DNA from: Rhodotorula mucilaginosa | Lineage: Eukaryota; Basidiomycota; Microbotryomycetes; Sporidiobolales; Sporidiobolaceae | Reading direction: 5' to 3' | Assembly (NCBI GenBank): GCA_034406715.1 | Contig: CP137870.1 | Location: 1,054,001-1,118,000, forward strand | DNA: 64,000 nt | In this document: piece after piece, positions 46,247-56,897 of the stretch | How the letters are laid out: every line of letters starts with the position of its first letter | How positions within the stretch are numbered: position 1 is the first letter of the stretch | Position numbers and translations under genes: made by a program | Notes under the pieces: generated by a model | The model's database searches: none | What the model was told of the DNA's origin: nothing | Seen by the model: only the letters and a program-made list of their open reading frames with translations

Positions 46247-48485
46247 TCAAGAGCATGGTGAGCGCTGTTCAGTCCGGATCCATCGAAGGGAGACTGTGGC
46301 GTACCCGGCGGCCCAGCCTGCGCCGATCAAGACACCGCAGATCCCGACCAGGTGCCAGACTTTGAGCTCGACCGTACCTCCGCGGATCCAGGAGAACCAT
46401 CCCTTCTTCTTAGCCTTCTTCTCCTTGTTCGCGGTCGGATCCACAGCGCGCTCGGACGACAGGCTCTCACTCCGCTGCTCCTGGCGAGATTCCTTGGTCC
46501 GTTTCGATGCGTCGGTTCCGGTCCCAAGCAGAGGCGAGCGTTCTCCTTCCGCGCCGCTCGAGAGGCTCTCGAGCGTCGGCACCGACTCGCTCGCGAGCGC
46601 GGGATCCGATTCGTCCGCCGCGCCATCGTCGCTCGACGACGGGGAGCGAGGGCCTGCAGACGACAAGGGGAGCGCCGAGGCAGCCCACGCTGAGGTCGAC
46701 GAAGAGGCGGGAGGCAAAGTCGTCCGACCGGAGTCGTACGAGCTCGGTAAAGAAGAAAAGGGAGCGCGGGACGCGCGAGGCGAAAGGTCGGAGAAGAATC
46801 GAGCTGTCGAGAGGAGGTCGTGGAACGCTTCGTCTGTAGTGCATGGGAAGGTCGTGAGCACCGTCGCAGTGCGAACCGTCACAGCCAGAATAGCAGTATC
46901 GAGCGCACGGCCGCAGCCCGGCGACAGCGGAGGGGGCGAAACAATGCTCACCTCGCTCAGCAGAACTCCCTTCACCCTCGCTGAACCTCACGCCAGACCC
47001 CGCCCACTCGGAGCCTGTAGTATACGCGAGACCGGCAGCAGACGATGCCGCCGCCCTCGCGCGCCTGCGCTCCTCGACACTCGCCGGTCCGGGACTCGCA
47101 GATCCTCCCCGTCCGCGCCCGCGTCGGCGACTTCCCGTCCCGAGCCCGCTCGCACCGCGACGAGAGCGGCTCCAAGTGGAAGCCGGTGACTCGCCACTGG
47201 TTTGTCCGCCGACTGGGCGTGACTGCAGGGGCGAGAAGCGCGCAGACGAGCCCGACGCTGCGGTCGATCCAGAAGGGACCGAGTCGGACAGCGACCGGCG
47301 CGAGGACCCGATCGGGATCGCGCGCGAGCCTCCTTGACCCGTTGCAGATGGGCGTACTCCGAGCTCGGTCGTGCTGTCTGCTTCGGAGCTCGAGTCGGAC
47401 GAAGACGAGGCGGAAAAGACGTCGGCGTGAGAAGGTCCCGCCTTGACTTGCTCCTCCTCGAGATCTCCTTCTTCGAGCATGATGCCGGCGAACGGGGCTT
47501 CGCGATGAGGTCGCATACTCGCAGGCCCCATGTTGGAACCGGCTGGAGCTGTGCGCGACACCGAACCGGACGTGGTGGCCGTCGGCTGGAAGAGCGAAGC
47601 GAGGGAAGCGTACGACATGGCGGGAGTCTGCGAGAGACCGGCTTGAGTCGGGGCAAGAGACAACAGGGTAGCAAGGCTGTGGGACTCTTGTACGTGTGTC
47701 AGAGGCTTCCGACCGAGGTGTTTATCGAGCTGGTGTTGCGAGACACTGACCTCGACCGGAGAGCGTCCTCGAGCATCGACTTTTTCAGCTCCGGATCCCT
47801 GATTCTGCGAGTACGGGCTCGTCCACGGGCGTCTTCGACGTCTTCAAAAGCACTGCTGTCTTCGTCGTCGCCTTCCGTGCCGCGCTGGTTTCTCTCGTCG
47901 TCCATACTGGGGGCAATGGCGATCGCCCCTCGAGCTTGCGGCTGCGGTTGCTGAGCTGAACCGCAGCTCGAGTCGACGCTGTCGGTGCTGAGGTACGACT
48001 CTTCCCTGCTCCTGCGACGCTGCGAAAGGGTGCGCGAGAGGTTGGAAGGGTGGGCTTGAGCGGGCGGAAGAAGCGGACTTGGCGCGGAATTGAGGTGGAC
48101 GACTTCGCTGTCCGAGATCGGTTCAAAGTCGGACGACGAGGGCGAGTAGCCAGTAGTCATGCAAGGCGAAGATCCGAGGCCTGTATGTGCGGGAGCAAGA
48201 GCGTGAGCGGCGCGTGACTCGGCTATCAGTCGCGTCGCGCGACCCCGGTTCTGCGGGGGATAAGGGGGGCACGAGAGGCGACAGACGGGGGCGGTACGGA
48301 GGGAGCTCACCCTCAGTCGCACTGCCAGATTGATCTCGCTCTCCTCCGCCGACGTGACCGCGAGTGGTGGTGGCGTCGATCGCCGAGGCTGGGTCGGTCG
48401 GCAGAGGCGAGGAGGGTGACGTCCTCTGCACACCTCGCCGGGACGAATCGGCGGGGTCGCGTATGGGCGGCGGATATGAGCTCAT
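46247..48485 (-). CDS. Unrecognised Ser-rich disordered protein with one C-terminal membrane segment
   Basis: Four exons: 48485-48311 (58 codons plus one base), one from 48180 ending near 47746 at AG|GTCAGT, one from about 47681 to the donor near 46950, and a last one to the stop at 46247. The joined protein is roughly 620 residues and mostly Ser, Pro, Arg and Gly with acidic patches (SSSSDSSSEADS, EGDDEDSSAFEDVED). Structured sequence appears only at DEAFHDLLSTARFFSDLS and at the C terminus, where KKKGWFSWIRGG leads to one hydrophobic helix (VWHLVGICGVLIGAGWAAGY) and a short tail. This suggests a tail-anchored membrane protein facing the cytosol. I do not recognise the family. Confidence 0.7.
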
Positions 48486-48885
48486 CGCCAATTTGCCTCG
48501 CCAGCAGCACTAGAGAAGCTTGCGAGGTCGAGCGAGGGTGCAAGCGTCTCGACCTGCGAGCATGTGGGGCTTCGCTCGACGACGCTTCGGCGCGGGCCTC
48601 GATTCGCAGCGAGCGCTTCGACCTCGGTCCAATGCTGCGTGCGGGACTCCGTCTACGTTTGTTGCACCCGGAAAGGTTCCCAAGCTCCCAGATTCTCTTG
48701 CAGCGGGACAGTCCGATATCCGTGGGTCCGGCCACAAATCCGCGGATTGAATAACTCACGCCACATTTGCACAGCTATCCGGAAGACCCTATCTATCAGT
48801 CTGTGCGACAACTGCCCAGAGGAAAGTGATCTATTCCAGTCCTGATGCTAATAGATGTCGTGTCCTCACAGGTCACTCGGAGCCT
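48486..48885. other. Spacer between the disordered membrane protein gene and the tandem array
   Basis: Promoter side of the preceding gene and 3' side of array copy A. Short open frames on both strands without similarity. No gene seen. Confidence 0.5.
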
Positions 48886-50179
48886 CTAAGCTGCTTCAAG
48901 GCGGGTGGCTCGAAACTCCTTGTAGCGCAGGCGGTACTCTTCGATCCAGCTGTGCAACGCTGCAGCATGCGAGGATGTGACCAGGCGATACGTCAATACG
49001 CGGTTGCTGTTTTCGAGGTCTGCCGGTATGCCGGTCGGAGTGAGACCCTGCGTGCAGCGCAGTGGCAAATGTCAGCGGAATGCTTGCCGGAGCGATACGA
49101 GAGCCCGAAAGAGACGGCACATGTGATGCGGCAAACTCTAGTGGATTTGTGTCCTGCGGGTAGCGACAGTGTCCACCCTGGTGGTATCAGTCCGGAAGAC
49201 CGAGCTTTTTCGGCGCACTGTCTCGGAGACCAGAACTTACGATGACCATCAACATGGCAGGACCTATACCGCCATCCTCAGCCCGAGCCAAGTCGCAGAC
49301 AGTGTAGAGTAAAGTTAAAAGTGCTGCGTTGACGAGTTCCGCCGCCGGGAGGGTGTCGTGATGATAAAAAAGATAGCCAGCGTAAGCAGCCGTCACAATG
49401 CGCCAGCCTTGCAGCGCAGGAAATAGAATTCTGGCTTTGTCTTCTTGTGGTAGCTCATGAAGAGGCTTCTCGTGTTCCCCGACGCTTGAAAGCTCGTAAA
49501 GGAGAGAGAGGAAATTGCGGTGACATCGCGGCAGAGATCGGTCGGAGCCAAACAATCGGAGGTTGCGATTGTACAGAGGCATTCTGACCCATACATTATT
49601 GACCTCGACATTGTACTTTGGGTGTAGGTTAGCCGAGTGGAGAACTAGGGGCATTCCCGAAGTTGCGCGCCGTCCGTCAAAATGCTCACTGAATCAGTTT
49701 GCCATTCGCAAGCATTGTTCATGAACTATAGCAGTATGTCCATGTCAGTTTTTAGTATATCATTTTCACTACCTGGCAGAGCAGTGACTGACCATGATCC
49801 GCGCGACCCAGCTGCCTTGAGTGTACTCGGCAAAGTTGACGTCGTGGTGCCCTTCGCTTTCCAGCTGAGCGCGGAGCTCTTCGAGTTTCTTGAAGACGAA
49901 CCAGATTACAGCCCGCTTTCGGACCTTGTCGGAGAAGCGACCGGGGTCAAAGATCGGTCCTACACGGGCGAGCATGATCTTTCGCCAGCCCCATCCAAGG
50001 CCAGGGAAACCCGCTTGACGAGCTGCCAGACGCTGGCAATAGTTGACTCGTCCCAAAAAATCATCCATCAACGGCAGATCGTAATGGGAATCCTCCTGCG
50101 GCCGAGCAGGCCATGGACCAAGCTGCTCGTCGTCCTCGCCTGCTCGCCGTGACTGCGGGAAATGCGGGTTGCTGTCCAT
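48886..50179 (-). CDS. Tandem-array family protein, copy A (unknown family)
   Basis: Four exons, all introns phase 0: 50179-49793 (129 codons), 49725-49690 (12 codons), 49615-49241 (125 codons), 49047-48886 (53 codons plus stop), about 319 residues. Shared family blocks: PHFPQSRR and LGPWP near the start, GRVNYCQRLAARQAG, GLGWGWRKI, ARVGPIFDP and WVARIM in exon 1; FLSLLYELSS, ALQGWRIVTAA and GPAMLMVI in exon 3; LHSWIEEYRLRYKEF in exon 4. No signal peptide or long hydrophobic helix, so probably a soluble, mostly helical protein. I do not recognise any known domain. Three more copies follow upstream in the same orientation. The constant exon plan argues for a real gene. Confidence 0.75.
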
Positions 50180-50303
50180 CGAAGAGCGGCGCGCACCGGG
50201 GCCGGCCGTGATAGCTCCCCGTTGGCGAAGCCAGGGTGGAATAAAGCTAGAGAGGCTTTTAGGCGCCCGCTGAACGCGGCACCGGTATGCGGAGCTCGGC
50301 TTG

Positions 50304-50311
50304 TCCGCGGA
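50304..50311 (-). promoter_or_regulatory. TCCGCGGA element upstream of copy A
   Basis: Perfect 8-base palindrome inside the block CTCGGCTTGTCCGCGGAGG, 125 bases before the copy A start codon. The same block precedes copies B, C and D. TCCGCGGA is the sequence of the yeast pleiotropic drug response element (Pdr1/Pdr3, Zn2Cys6 regulators); the factor here is unknown. Confidence 0.6.
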
Positions 50312-51132
50312 GGCCGCACGCGCACCTTATTCGAGCTCAGCATCCCGACTCAGGCGGCTGCGCTCGTGGTTCCGCCTCCGCCAGTCTACATATATATTCA
50401 TTCTGGAGCTGAGGCAACGATACCCTCTTGTAGCAGAAGTAGGTCAAGTTTTTTGTTTGTGAGGAGGGAAGTCAGATCATCGATCATTGCTCGCAATTCA
50501 AGATACTTGACTGAGCTCTCTTGCACGGGCGAGTCCGAGGTCGCAGATTAACTCCATGAATCTGCTGCCTATGACGATGAAAGACAAGTCTGATGGAGCT
50601 GAGAAAAAGGAGACCTTGGGGGAAGAGGCTGAGGAGTGCTAGGACTCGCCATACGGGTTCGTTTCGCTCTCGCTCCCGCAAGGCCTTTTCCGGATCTAAG
50701 TCCTTTTTCACTCGCTCATTTTCGCTTGAACCTTCGCTGACTTGATCTCTAGACTACTACCATAGTCCGGGGCTCAAGATCAAGACGACGACGCGGTATT
50801 CGGATGAGGCGGCGAGTGGAGGTTGGAGGAGGATCTCGGGCGCTCTTCGATGTAACATAACTCGCCCCTGGGCTCCCCTTCCCTCTCTTCTTCACCGCTC
50901 ATACCTTGCAATCTACGCTCAATTCAGTGTTATTGCTGCTATTGCGGAGCAGCTCTCGCCAACTCAGAGCGGGACACCCTGCAGCAGGTGATGAACCGGC
51001 ACAAGCCTCTTTACTTTCACAGACAAGAGCGAGTCAACTATGGATTACCAGATGAAGAACAGGAGTGAGAAGGGGATAAGGCAAGCTGAGAGCTACAAGA
51101 GTCCGAGACAATAGTGAATGAAGGGGTAAAGG
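50312..51132. other. Spacer between array copies A and B
   Basis: No gene. A TATA-like ACATATATATTC run lies near 50388-50400, upstream of copy A. Base composition looks AT-richer than in the housekeeping regions. Confidence 0.5.
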
Positions 51133-52449
51133 CTAGCACTGTTCAGGTTGCAGTTGAGTTGCTGTGAAAGCGCGGTAGATTTGGCGCAAGTTCTTAAACC
51201 ACTCATTGATCTGAACTGGCCAGACATCAGCATGCGCAGATGTGACTTTGCGATACAGGAAGACCTTGTTGTTTTCTTCAAGGGCTGCCGGTATCTCGCA
51301 TGGAGTAATGCCCTGCCATGCCGCGCGGTAGATGTACAGTCACCACTCCCTGCGGGCCCCTCCATGGCGTAGTGCAAGGGTAAGAAGGAGACGTACCTGT
51401 GAGGCTGCAAACACCAACAGATTGGTGTCCTATGTAGAGAATACCTTGTCAATACTGTACCTTTGTCGCGCAGCAGAAGCAGATCTCGAATATACAGATA
51501 CTCCGAGGGTTCACTCACAATGATCATCAGCATGGCAGATGCCATACCACCGTGAGGTGCACGAGCCATGTCACACATCCTATAGAGCAGAGTTACAAGT
51601 GCTTTGTTGATGCACTCAGCATGGTGGTATTGGTCAGGACTGCGAAAGACTTCGTGAAAGTGAGCAGCGGTTACGAGGCGCCAGCCTTGCAGTGCAAGGG
51701 GTAGAATACTATGGTTTTGATCCAGCTCAGCCAGAGGCGCCTGATGTCCCCCGGCACTCGAAATCTCATACAATAAAGAGATGAAGTTGCGCCGTCGTTG
51801 GGCGACATCGCCACGGGAAACAATTGATGTGAAGTCGCCAGTGTACAGGGGCAAGTTGACAGGTATATTGTTGTAGAGGGGCATGTTGGTGTGCTTCATG
51901 TGAAGGTCAGCCACACACCTGTCACCAGATCATCTTGTCAATCATGCACTGCAAAGAAAGAAATGCTCACCGAAGCAGTTTGCAGTGCGCATACATTATT
52001 GTAGAACTATGAGACCCCACACATGTATGGTCATTGTGGTGGTCATTTACTCCATAGCGTGTACGTCCACTCACCAGAATCTGCGCGACCCAACTGGTTT
52101 GACTGTATTCCGGCCAGGGATCACCCGCGTGGGTGAGCTCCTCTCGGAGCTCTTGCAGCTGCTGGAGGACAAAGTCTATGAGGCATTTCCTGCGGGACCT
52201 GCTGGAAAATTGGCCGAGACAGAAGATCGGACTGAGCCGGGCGACGAGTATCGCCGACCATCCGATTCCCAGTTCAGGGAGACTGGCTTGGCGAGCTGCG
52301 AGACGCCGGCAATACTCGACTCGTCCCACGAAGGTATCCATCAAGTATAGGTCATAATCTGAGTCTCGCTGTGGACCCACGGGCCATGGGCCAAGGTCGT
52401 CTCCTTGTCGTGCTTGCGGGACGTGCGGGTTGCCAGGGTTATGACTCAT
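51133..52449 (-). CDS. Tandem-array family protein, copy B (unknown family)
   Basis: Four exons: 52449-52075 (125 codons), 52006-51971 (12 codons), 51893-51519 (125 codons), 51312-51133 (59 codons plus stop), about 321 residues. All three introns are phase 0 as in copy A, and exons 2 and 3 have the same lengths as in A. Blocks: NPHVPQAR, LGPWP, GRVEYCRRLAARQA, GIGWSAI, ARLSPIF and TSWVAQIL in exon 1; micro-exon FYNNVCALQTAS; FISLLYEISSAGGH, ALQGWRLVTAA, LLYRMCDMARA and AMLMII in exon 3; VTSAHADVWPVQINEWFKNL in exon 4. Looks intact. The family is unrecognised and function cannot be assigned. Confidence 0.75.
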
Positions 52450-52582
52450 TAGACAGAGGTATGATCCTAGGGTTGGCTGAGGAGGACGGAGAGCCTGATG
52501 CGGTGGGGGTATAAGGGGGTGTCTGAGGGAAGGACAACCTGGTTGCTGGGTGTAGAGGCCCACGACATCCCTGCTCGGCTTG

Positions 52583-52590
52583 TCCGCGGA
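52583..52590 (-). promoter_or_regulatory. TCCGCGGA element upstream of copy B
   Basis: Palindrome within CTCGGCTTGTCCGCGGAGGA, 134 bases before the copy B start codon. Bases on either side are shared with copies A and C over about 20 positions, while the spacer to the start codon is not. Confidence 0.6.
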
Positions 52591-53347
52591 GGACGAGCCC
52601 TTTGGGTCGAGCTCGCGCCCCGTAAGTCCGTTAGAGCTTGGCAACCAGGTTCTGGGACTCCAGCTGTGTGACGATCTAGCACACCCAAAAAAGCACAGTC
52701 GAGAGGCAGCGTCACGGTTGCAAAAGCTCACGACCAAGCTGCGGCTTGCTGTGAAATGGCAGGCGGCATTTGTATGGAGACGGTGCCCTCGCCGCCTCGA
52801 TTTGACCGCCACAGACACTAGCTCCTGTCCAGTCAAGTTTACATTTGCTTGGCGAGCACGTTCGAATCGCCGATCGTATGCACGCTCCCCTGCGTCCGTT
52901 TTCCGTCCTCTTCCGGTCCGTTTCCTGTCCCCCCTCGCGTTCTGGCGACCGTCTTCCTATTTCCTTTGGGCTTCAGTTCTTCTTGCGTCACTTACGCTAA
53001 CACCTTAAGGTAAAGGCGACAAAGACGAGTTTGACGTAGACCAGAAAGGAAACGAAAGCACGCCGGCGGAGACGGAGTGAGAAGGCCAACCGTCGGCCCA
53101 AACCGGCCGGTCACCGCACTCCTTGATCTTCAAACACCTCTACAGCTGTGCCTCGGACCAGCATGAGACTTGGTCATTCGATATAGTGCTTTCTTCTTTT
53201 CAAGGTCTCGAATCGCGTACCCTCACTCACCGGGAGAGCGTTGGACAGCTCAAGCATCATTTTCCTTTTGCCACTCGTCAAGAGCGTTCTGCACACCTCA
53301 CAGTGTATGCACACTCCTTGCCCAGACAAGACAATGTTTTACTTGTG
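52591..53347. other. Spacer between array copies B and C
   Basis: No gene recognised; short overlapping open frames only. Contains the promoter of copy B and the 3' flank of copy C. Confidence 0.5.
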
Positions 53348-54713
53348 CTAGTGAGTGGTATTGTCGCCTGTATGCCCCGGCAGCACGCTACAGGCTTCGA
53401 ATTGACTGTCTTGGAATCTTTCATAAACATCACGATACCCTTCGATCCAGTCGTGCAGGGCTTCGGCATCCGGAGAGGTGACTTCAAGATACATCGAGAC
53501 ATTGTCCGTACTTGCAAGTGCGGCTGGGAGTCTGGTCATCGGAGCAAGGCGCCGCAATGGTGTTTCGGGGCGGCTGCAGTGTCAGTAAACCCGGTGACAT
53601 TTTCGCGGGAGAACGAGGGCAAGAAAGGGGACAATATGTACCAGCCGTTTCGCAAGTTCCGCTGGGCTCGTGTCCTGTGCACCGACGCCACAAGGTTCTA
53701 TGGTCAGGACTTTTCGCTTGAATTCTGAATTCTGAAAGGACCTTTCGCTTGAAAGCTGGGGCAAGCTCTCCATCAGTGCCCATGACAGTCACTTACGATG
53801 ATCATGAGCATGGCAGGCCCTACGCCGCACTCTTTTGCAAAAGCCATGGCATACATGCTGTACAATGACTTAGCGAGCCTCTCGAGAACAACTTGGGCGG
53901 TTGAAAGCCTTTTGTCATCTCCGAAGAGGTGGCCAAACTGCACACCCATCACGACGTGCCAGCCTCGCAGCGCATGGGATAGAACGCTGGCTTCACTGTC
54001 TTGAGCCAGAGCATGGGTCGGTGTCTCGACGCTTGAGATCTCATAAAGCAGGGAGAGGAATTGGAACCGGAGTGCAGTCTTGTCGACCTGAGAGTTCTCA
54101 GGATCAGGGGTCATGATGCTGCCGCTGTGTAGGGGTGGATTCAGGCGGGCGTAATTGCCCGGCTTCTCAACGCGAGGCCAGCCAAGCAAAGCGGGTCAGA
54201 ATCCTGATTCGGTGGCCGCTCCGTCCGACAATGTGCTTACCGCTTCAGCTTGCAATGCGCATACAGTGTGCTCGAGCTGCAGGTGCAAGCATGTGAGAGT
54301 ACTTCGCCGCGGGAAAGGATAGTCGACTGACCAAGAGCTGCGCCACCGAGCTGATTCGACTCCGCTCCGTGAGGTTGAAACTTGACATTGAGTCCCTCCT
54401 GCTCGACAAGCTTGTTTCGGAGCTCGTCCAGTCTGTCAAAGACCCACATGACAAGATCTTTGTTGGCGTTCCTCGAGAGTCGATCCGGGTCAAAGATCGG
54501 ACCCAGACAGGCAAGCGTGATGGACCGCCATCCAAATCCGAGGCCACGTAGGCGGCCCACACGAGCTGCAAGACGCTGACAGTAGTTGACTCTGCCCACA
54601 AATATGCTGTTTAGTTCGTAATCTAGATCGAGACTTGGACAAGCAGGCCAGACGCCGAGCTCGTCGTCTTCGTCGCCCCGCCGTGACTGCGGGACATGCG
54701 GGTTGTGCCTCAT
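53348..54713 (-). CDS. Tandem-array family protein, copy C (possibly impaired)
   Basis: Same plan as copies A and B: exon 1 from 54713, micro-exon 54276-54241 (12 codons, LEHTVCALQAEA), exon 3 54162-53797 (122 codons) and a last exon ending at 53348. Exon 1 has NPHVPQSRRG, LGVWP, GRVNYCQRLAAR, GFGWRSI, LGPIFDPDRLS. Exon 3 has FLSLLYEISSVE, ALRGWHVVM and GPAMLMII; the last exon has ALHDWIEGYRDVYERF. If the donor homologous to the one in A and B (after 54332) is used, exon 1 is one base over a whole number of codons. The frame coding SVAQLL at its end differs from the frame of the rest. Either the gene is broken here or it is spliced differently. Confidence 0.65.
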
Positions 54714-54840
54714 CGCGGCGCAGGGGCGATCTTGGGCCTGAGGACGACAGATACCCAGACTGTGGGTCACCAGAGCAGCTGAGAAGTAGATAGAAGCCCG
54801 TGAGAGCCTGACGTGCTCGAGAAAAGCGCTGCTCGGCTTG

Positions 54841-54849
54841 TCCGCCGGA
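54841..54849 (-). promoter_or_regulatory. TCCGCCGGA variant element upstream of copy C
   Basis: Same block as in copies A and B (GCTCGGCTTG before it, GGAC after it) but with one extra C between the two half-sites, giving TCCG-C-CGGA, 128 bases before the copy C start codon. Copy C is also the one with a suspect reading frame. Confidence 0.55.
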
Positions 54850-55118
54850 GGACACACGAGCCCTTATTAGCTCGAGCTGACGTCCAAATCATGTTCAAGC
54901 TCGGGATCCACGACTGGAGCGCAAGCAACATACCCTTCTAGACAGGGCACATGCGGGAAAGCATTGTCGAGATGCAGCTGCTCGCGGTCGTATAAAGCTC
55001 AAGACCAAGTAGCCTGCTACATAATTCCCGAAAGGCATTACGCTCAGAAAGAGTCCAAATGAACGACTATACAAGCTGTGCTCAACACTCAGCAGTAATC
55101 TCTTTTGGGGTATACATG
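54850..55118. other. Spacer between array copies C and D
   Basis: Short (about 270 bases), with no gene; upstream flank of copy C and 3' flank of copy D. Confidence 0.5.
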
Positions 55119-56500
55119 TCAATGGTCTGCCTGCCTGCGGTGGGTCACGCGTTCGAGTTGGCGTGCGTGACGACCGTCGAATTCCGCGCCCATCCTTCGG
55201 TACTCCGCAATCCATGTCGGTGTCTGAGCAGTTGTGCCTTGTTCGCTGCAATCAAGGTATAGTGAGAGGTTGGTTCTGGAATTTGAGGGCATTCCCTCAA
55301 GCTGTTGCACGACCAGACGGTCCAGTTCACGAGAGGAAGGAAGGAGCTGCAACAAAGTGCCAAGAGGCCCGTTGCGAGCTTGCTCAGCCAAAGATCACAG
55401 CGGACATGGATGAGAAGAAGAGAGCAACTGTACATTTTGTGGGACGAGCTCCTCCGGCCGAATGTCCTGGTACAGAGAGCGAGTTAGTGACAGAGACTTT
55501 GATGAGGCCAGGGCGCACGTACAATGACAAAGAGCATTGCGGGACCGACACCGAATCCCTCTGTGCGAGCCATGGCCCACATTTTGTCGAGCAGTGATGC
55601 CAAGGACTTGTTGAGCTGGTGGGCTATTCGGAGATGAGGACCGGTTGTTGCGAGATTGTCGGGGTCTCTCGACAAATCACGGCGGTCTGTCGAAAGACGA
55701 TGATCCGTTTCGAATGTGTACCTGAATACAGCAGCTATGAACACCTGCCAGCCTTGCAGCGCATGAAATAGTATCCTGAATGAGTCGTCCGGGTCCATTT
55801 CAGACACGGGTCCATCGTGCACGTAAAGACTGGAAATTTCGATCAGTAAAGAACGGAAGTCCTGGCGACACTGGTCCAGTGTGCCCTCAGATCCGGGCAC
55901 TTTGATGTCCTCGTCGAAGAGGGGTAGATTCCCCTGGTACCGGTCATCCTTCAAGGGGCGGCCAGGTGAGTCGAGCACAATCAAATGAGAAGGCCAGAGA
56001 CGGAAGCACGCACAAAGTCGCGTCGCAGCGCGTACGGATCGTTGCGAACCTGCAGGAGAGAGTGGCGATCAGCTCTGAACCCAAGTGTCGTTGCACACTT
56101 GCCACCCAGCACCCACCAAGACTTGGGCAATCCAGCCCGCCCGAGTGACTCCAGAACCACGGGGATTCGGCTCTCTCGTTTCGAGCGCGTCCTTGATTCT
56201 GCCCAGTTCGTACAAGACAAAGCCTCGGAGCTCCACGACGTGGTCATGGTCGTCCTGATCGTTCGAGACGAACAGCGGCCCGAGTCGAGCTGACATGATG
56301 GCTGCCCATCCGACTCCGAGGCCTGGACACCCAGCTCGGCTGGCCGCTAGACGCTGCAAGTAGCCGAGACGAGCCTCGAAGATGGATCTAAGGTTCATGT
56401 CGTGCGTGATCTGATGACCGGGAATCTCGGGCCATGCGCCAAGCTGATCGAGCTCGCCCGCTGAACGCGAGAGCGGAACATGGGGGTGGAACGCGGGCAT
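55119..56500 (-). CDS. Tandem-array family protein, copy D (most diverged)
   Basis: Four-exon plan retained: exon 1 56500-56117 (128 codons), a 36-base micro-exon VRNDPYALRRDF near 56019-56054, exon 3 from 55948 (about 143 codons) and a last exon ending at 55119. Shared blocks are HPHVPLSRS, LGAWP, ARLGYLQRLAASRAG, GVGWAAI, ARLGPLF and WIAQVL in exon 1; FRSLLIEISS, ALQGW, LLDKMWAMAR and GPAMLFVI in exon 3; TWIAEYRRMGAEF in the last. Exon 3 carries an insertion of about 20 residues after the ALQGW block (around RLSTDRRDLSRDPDN) that A, B and C lack. Looks open throughout. Family unknown. Confidence 0.7.
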
Positions 56501-56897
56501 CCAGAAGGGGGATGCAAACCCGACGGGAAAGTGGCAGGACGGTGTCGACGACGCTCAAGCCAAGAGAGTGAGGAGAAAGAGCAGTCGAAAACGTTCGTGC
56601 GCGTAAACCCTCACGGCCGTTGCGCCTGTTCGGGTTGTCCGCGGAGGACGGACGGAGCGCCCAAACGGTCAAGGTGGCAGTGCTCGCGGCGCCGAGCGTT
56701 CGCGTCACCACGGACGCTCCAGAAGCAACGGTCGCCGCCTTTGAATGCAACGGTTTGGGTCTGCAGAACCTGCCCACGCGCAGCGAACGGTTCGGATGGC
56801 CGTTCATCCAAGCAGGGCGGAAACGTCGATGGCGTATGTACAGCTTGCAAGTGCTGGGCTCTAAAGAGGTCGTGTTACAAATGCGTGTAATAGTCGC
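56501..56897. other. Spacer between array copy D and the Tom5-like gene
   Basis: Contains the copy D promoter with its palindrome and the 3' flank of the Tom5-like gene. An open frame of about 136 codons on the plus strand (56480-56890) has no recognisable similarity and is Cys/Arg rich by composition; I do not call it. Confidence 0.5.
56638..56645 (-). promoter_or_regulatory. TCCGCGGA element upstream of copy D
   Basis: Palindrome within TTCGGGTTGTCCGCGGAGGA, 138 bases before the copy D start codon. Here the surrounding bases beyond about 20 positions no longer match the other copies, which makes the retained core stand out. Confidence 0.6.

Noticed and set aside
48886-56500. Possibility that the tandem copies are a transposon or virus-derived repeat
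   Set aside because: No terminal repeats, target duplications, transposase, polymerase or capsid signatures; copies are diverged, intron-containing genes in one orientation with individual promoters.
56480-56890. Cys-rich 136-codon plus-strand frame, considered as a Zn2Cys6 regulator of the array
   Set aside because: Cysteine spacing does not fit the six-cysteine pattern, and the frame overlaps the copy D promoter and first exon antisense.
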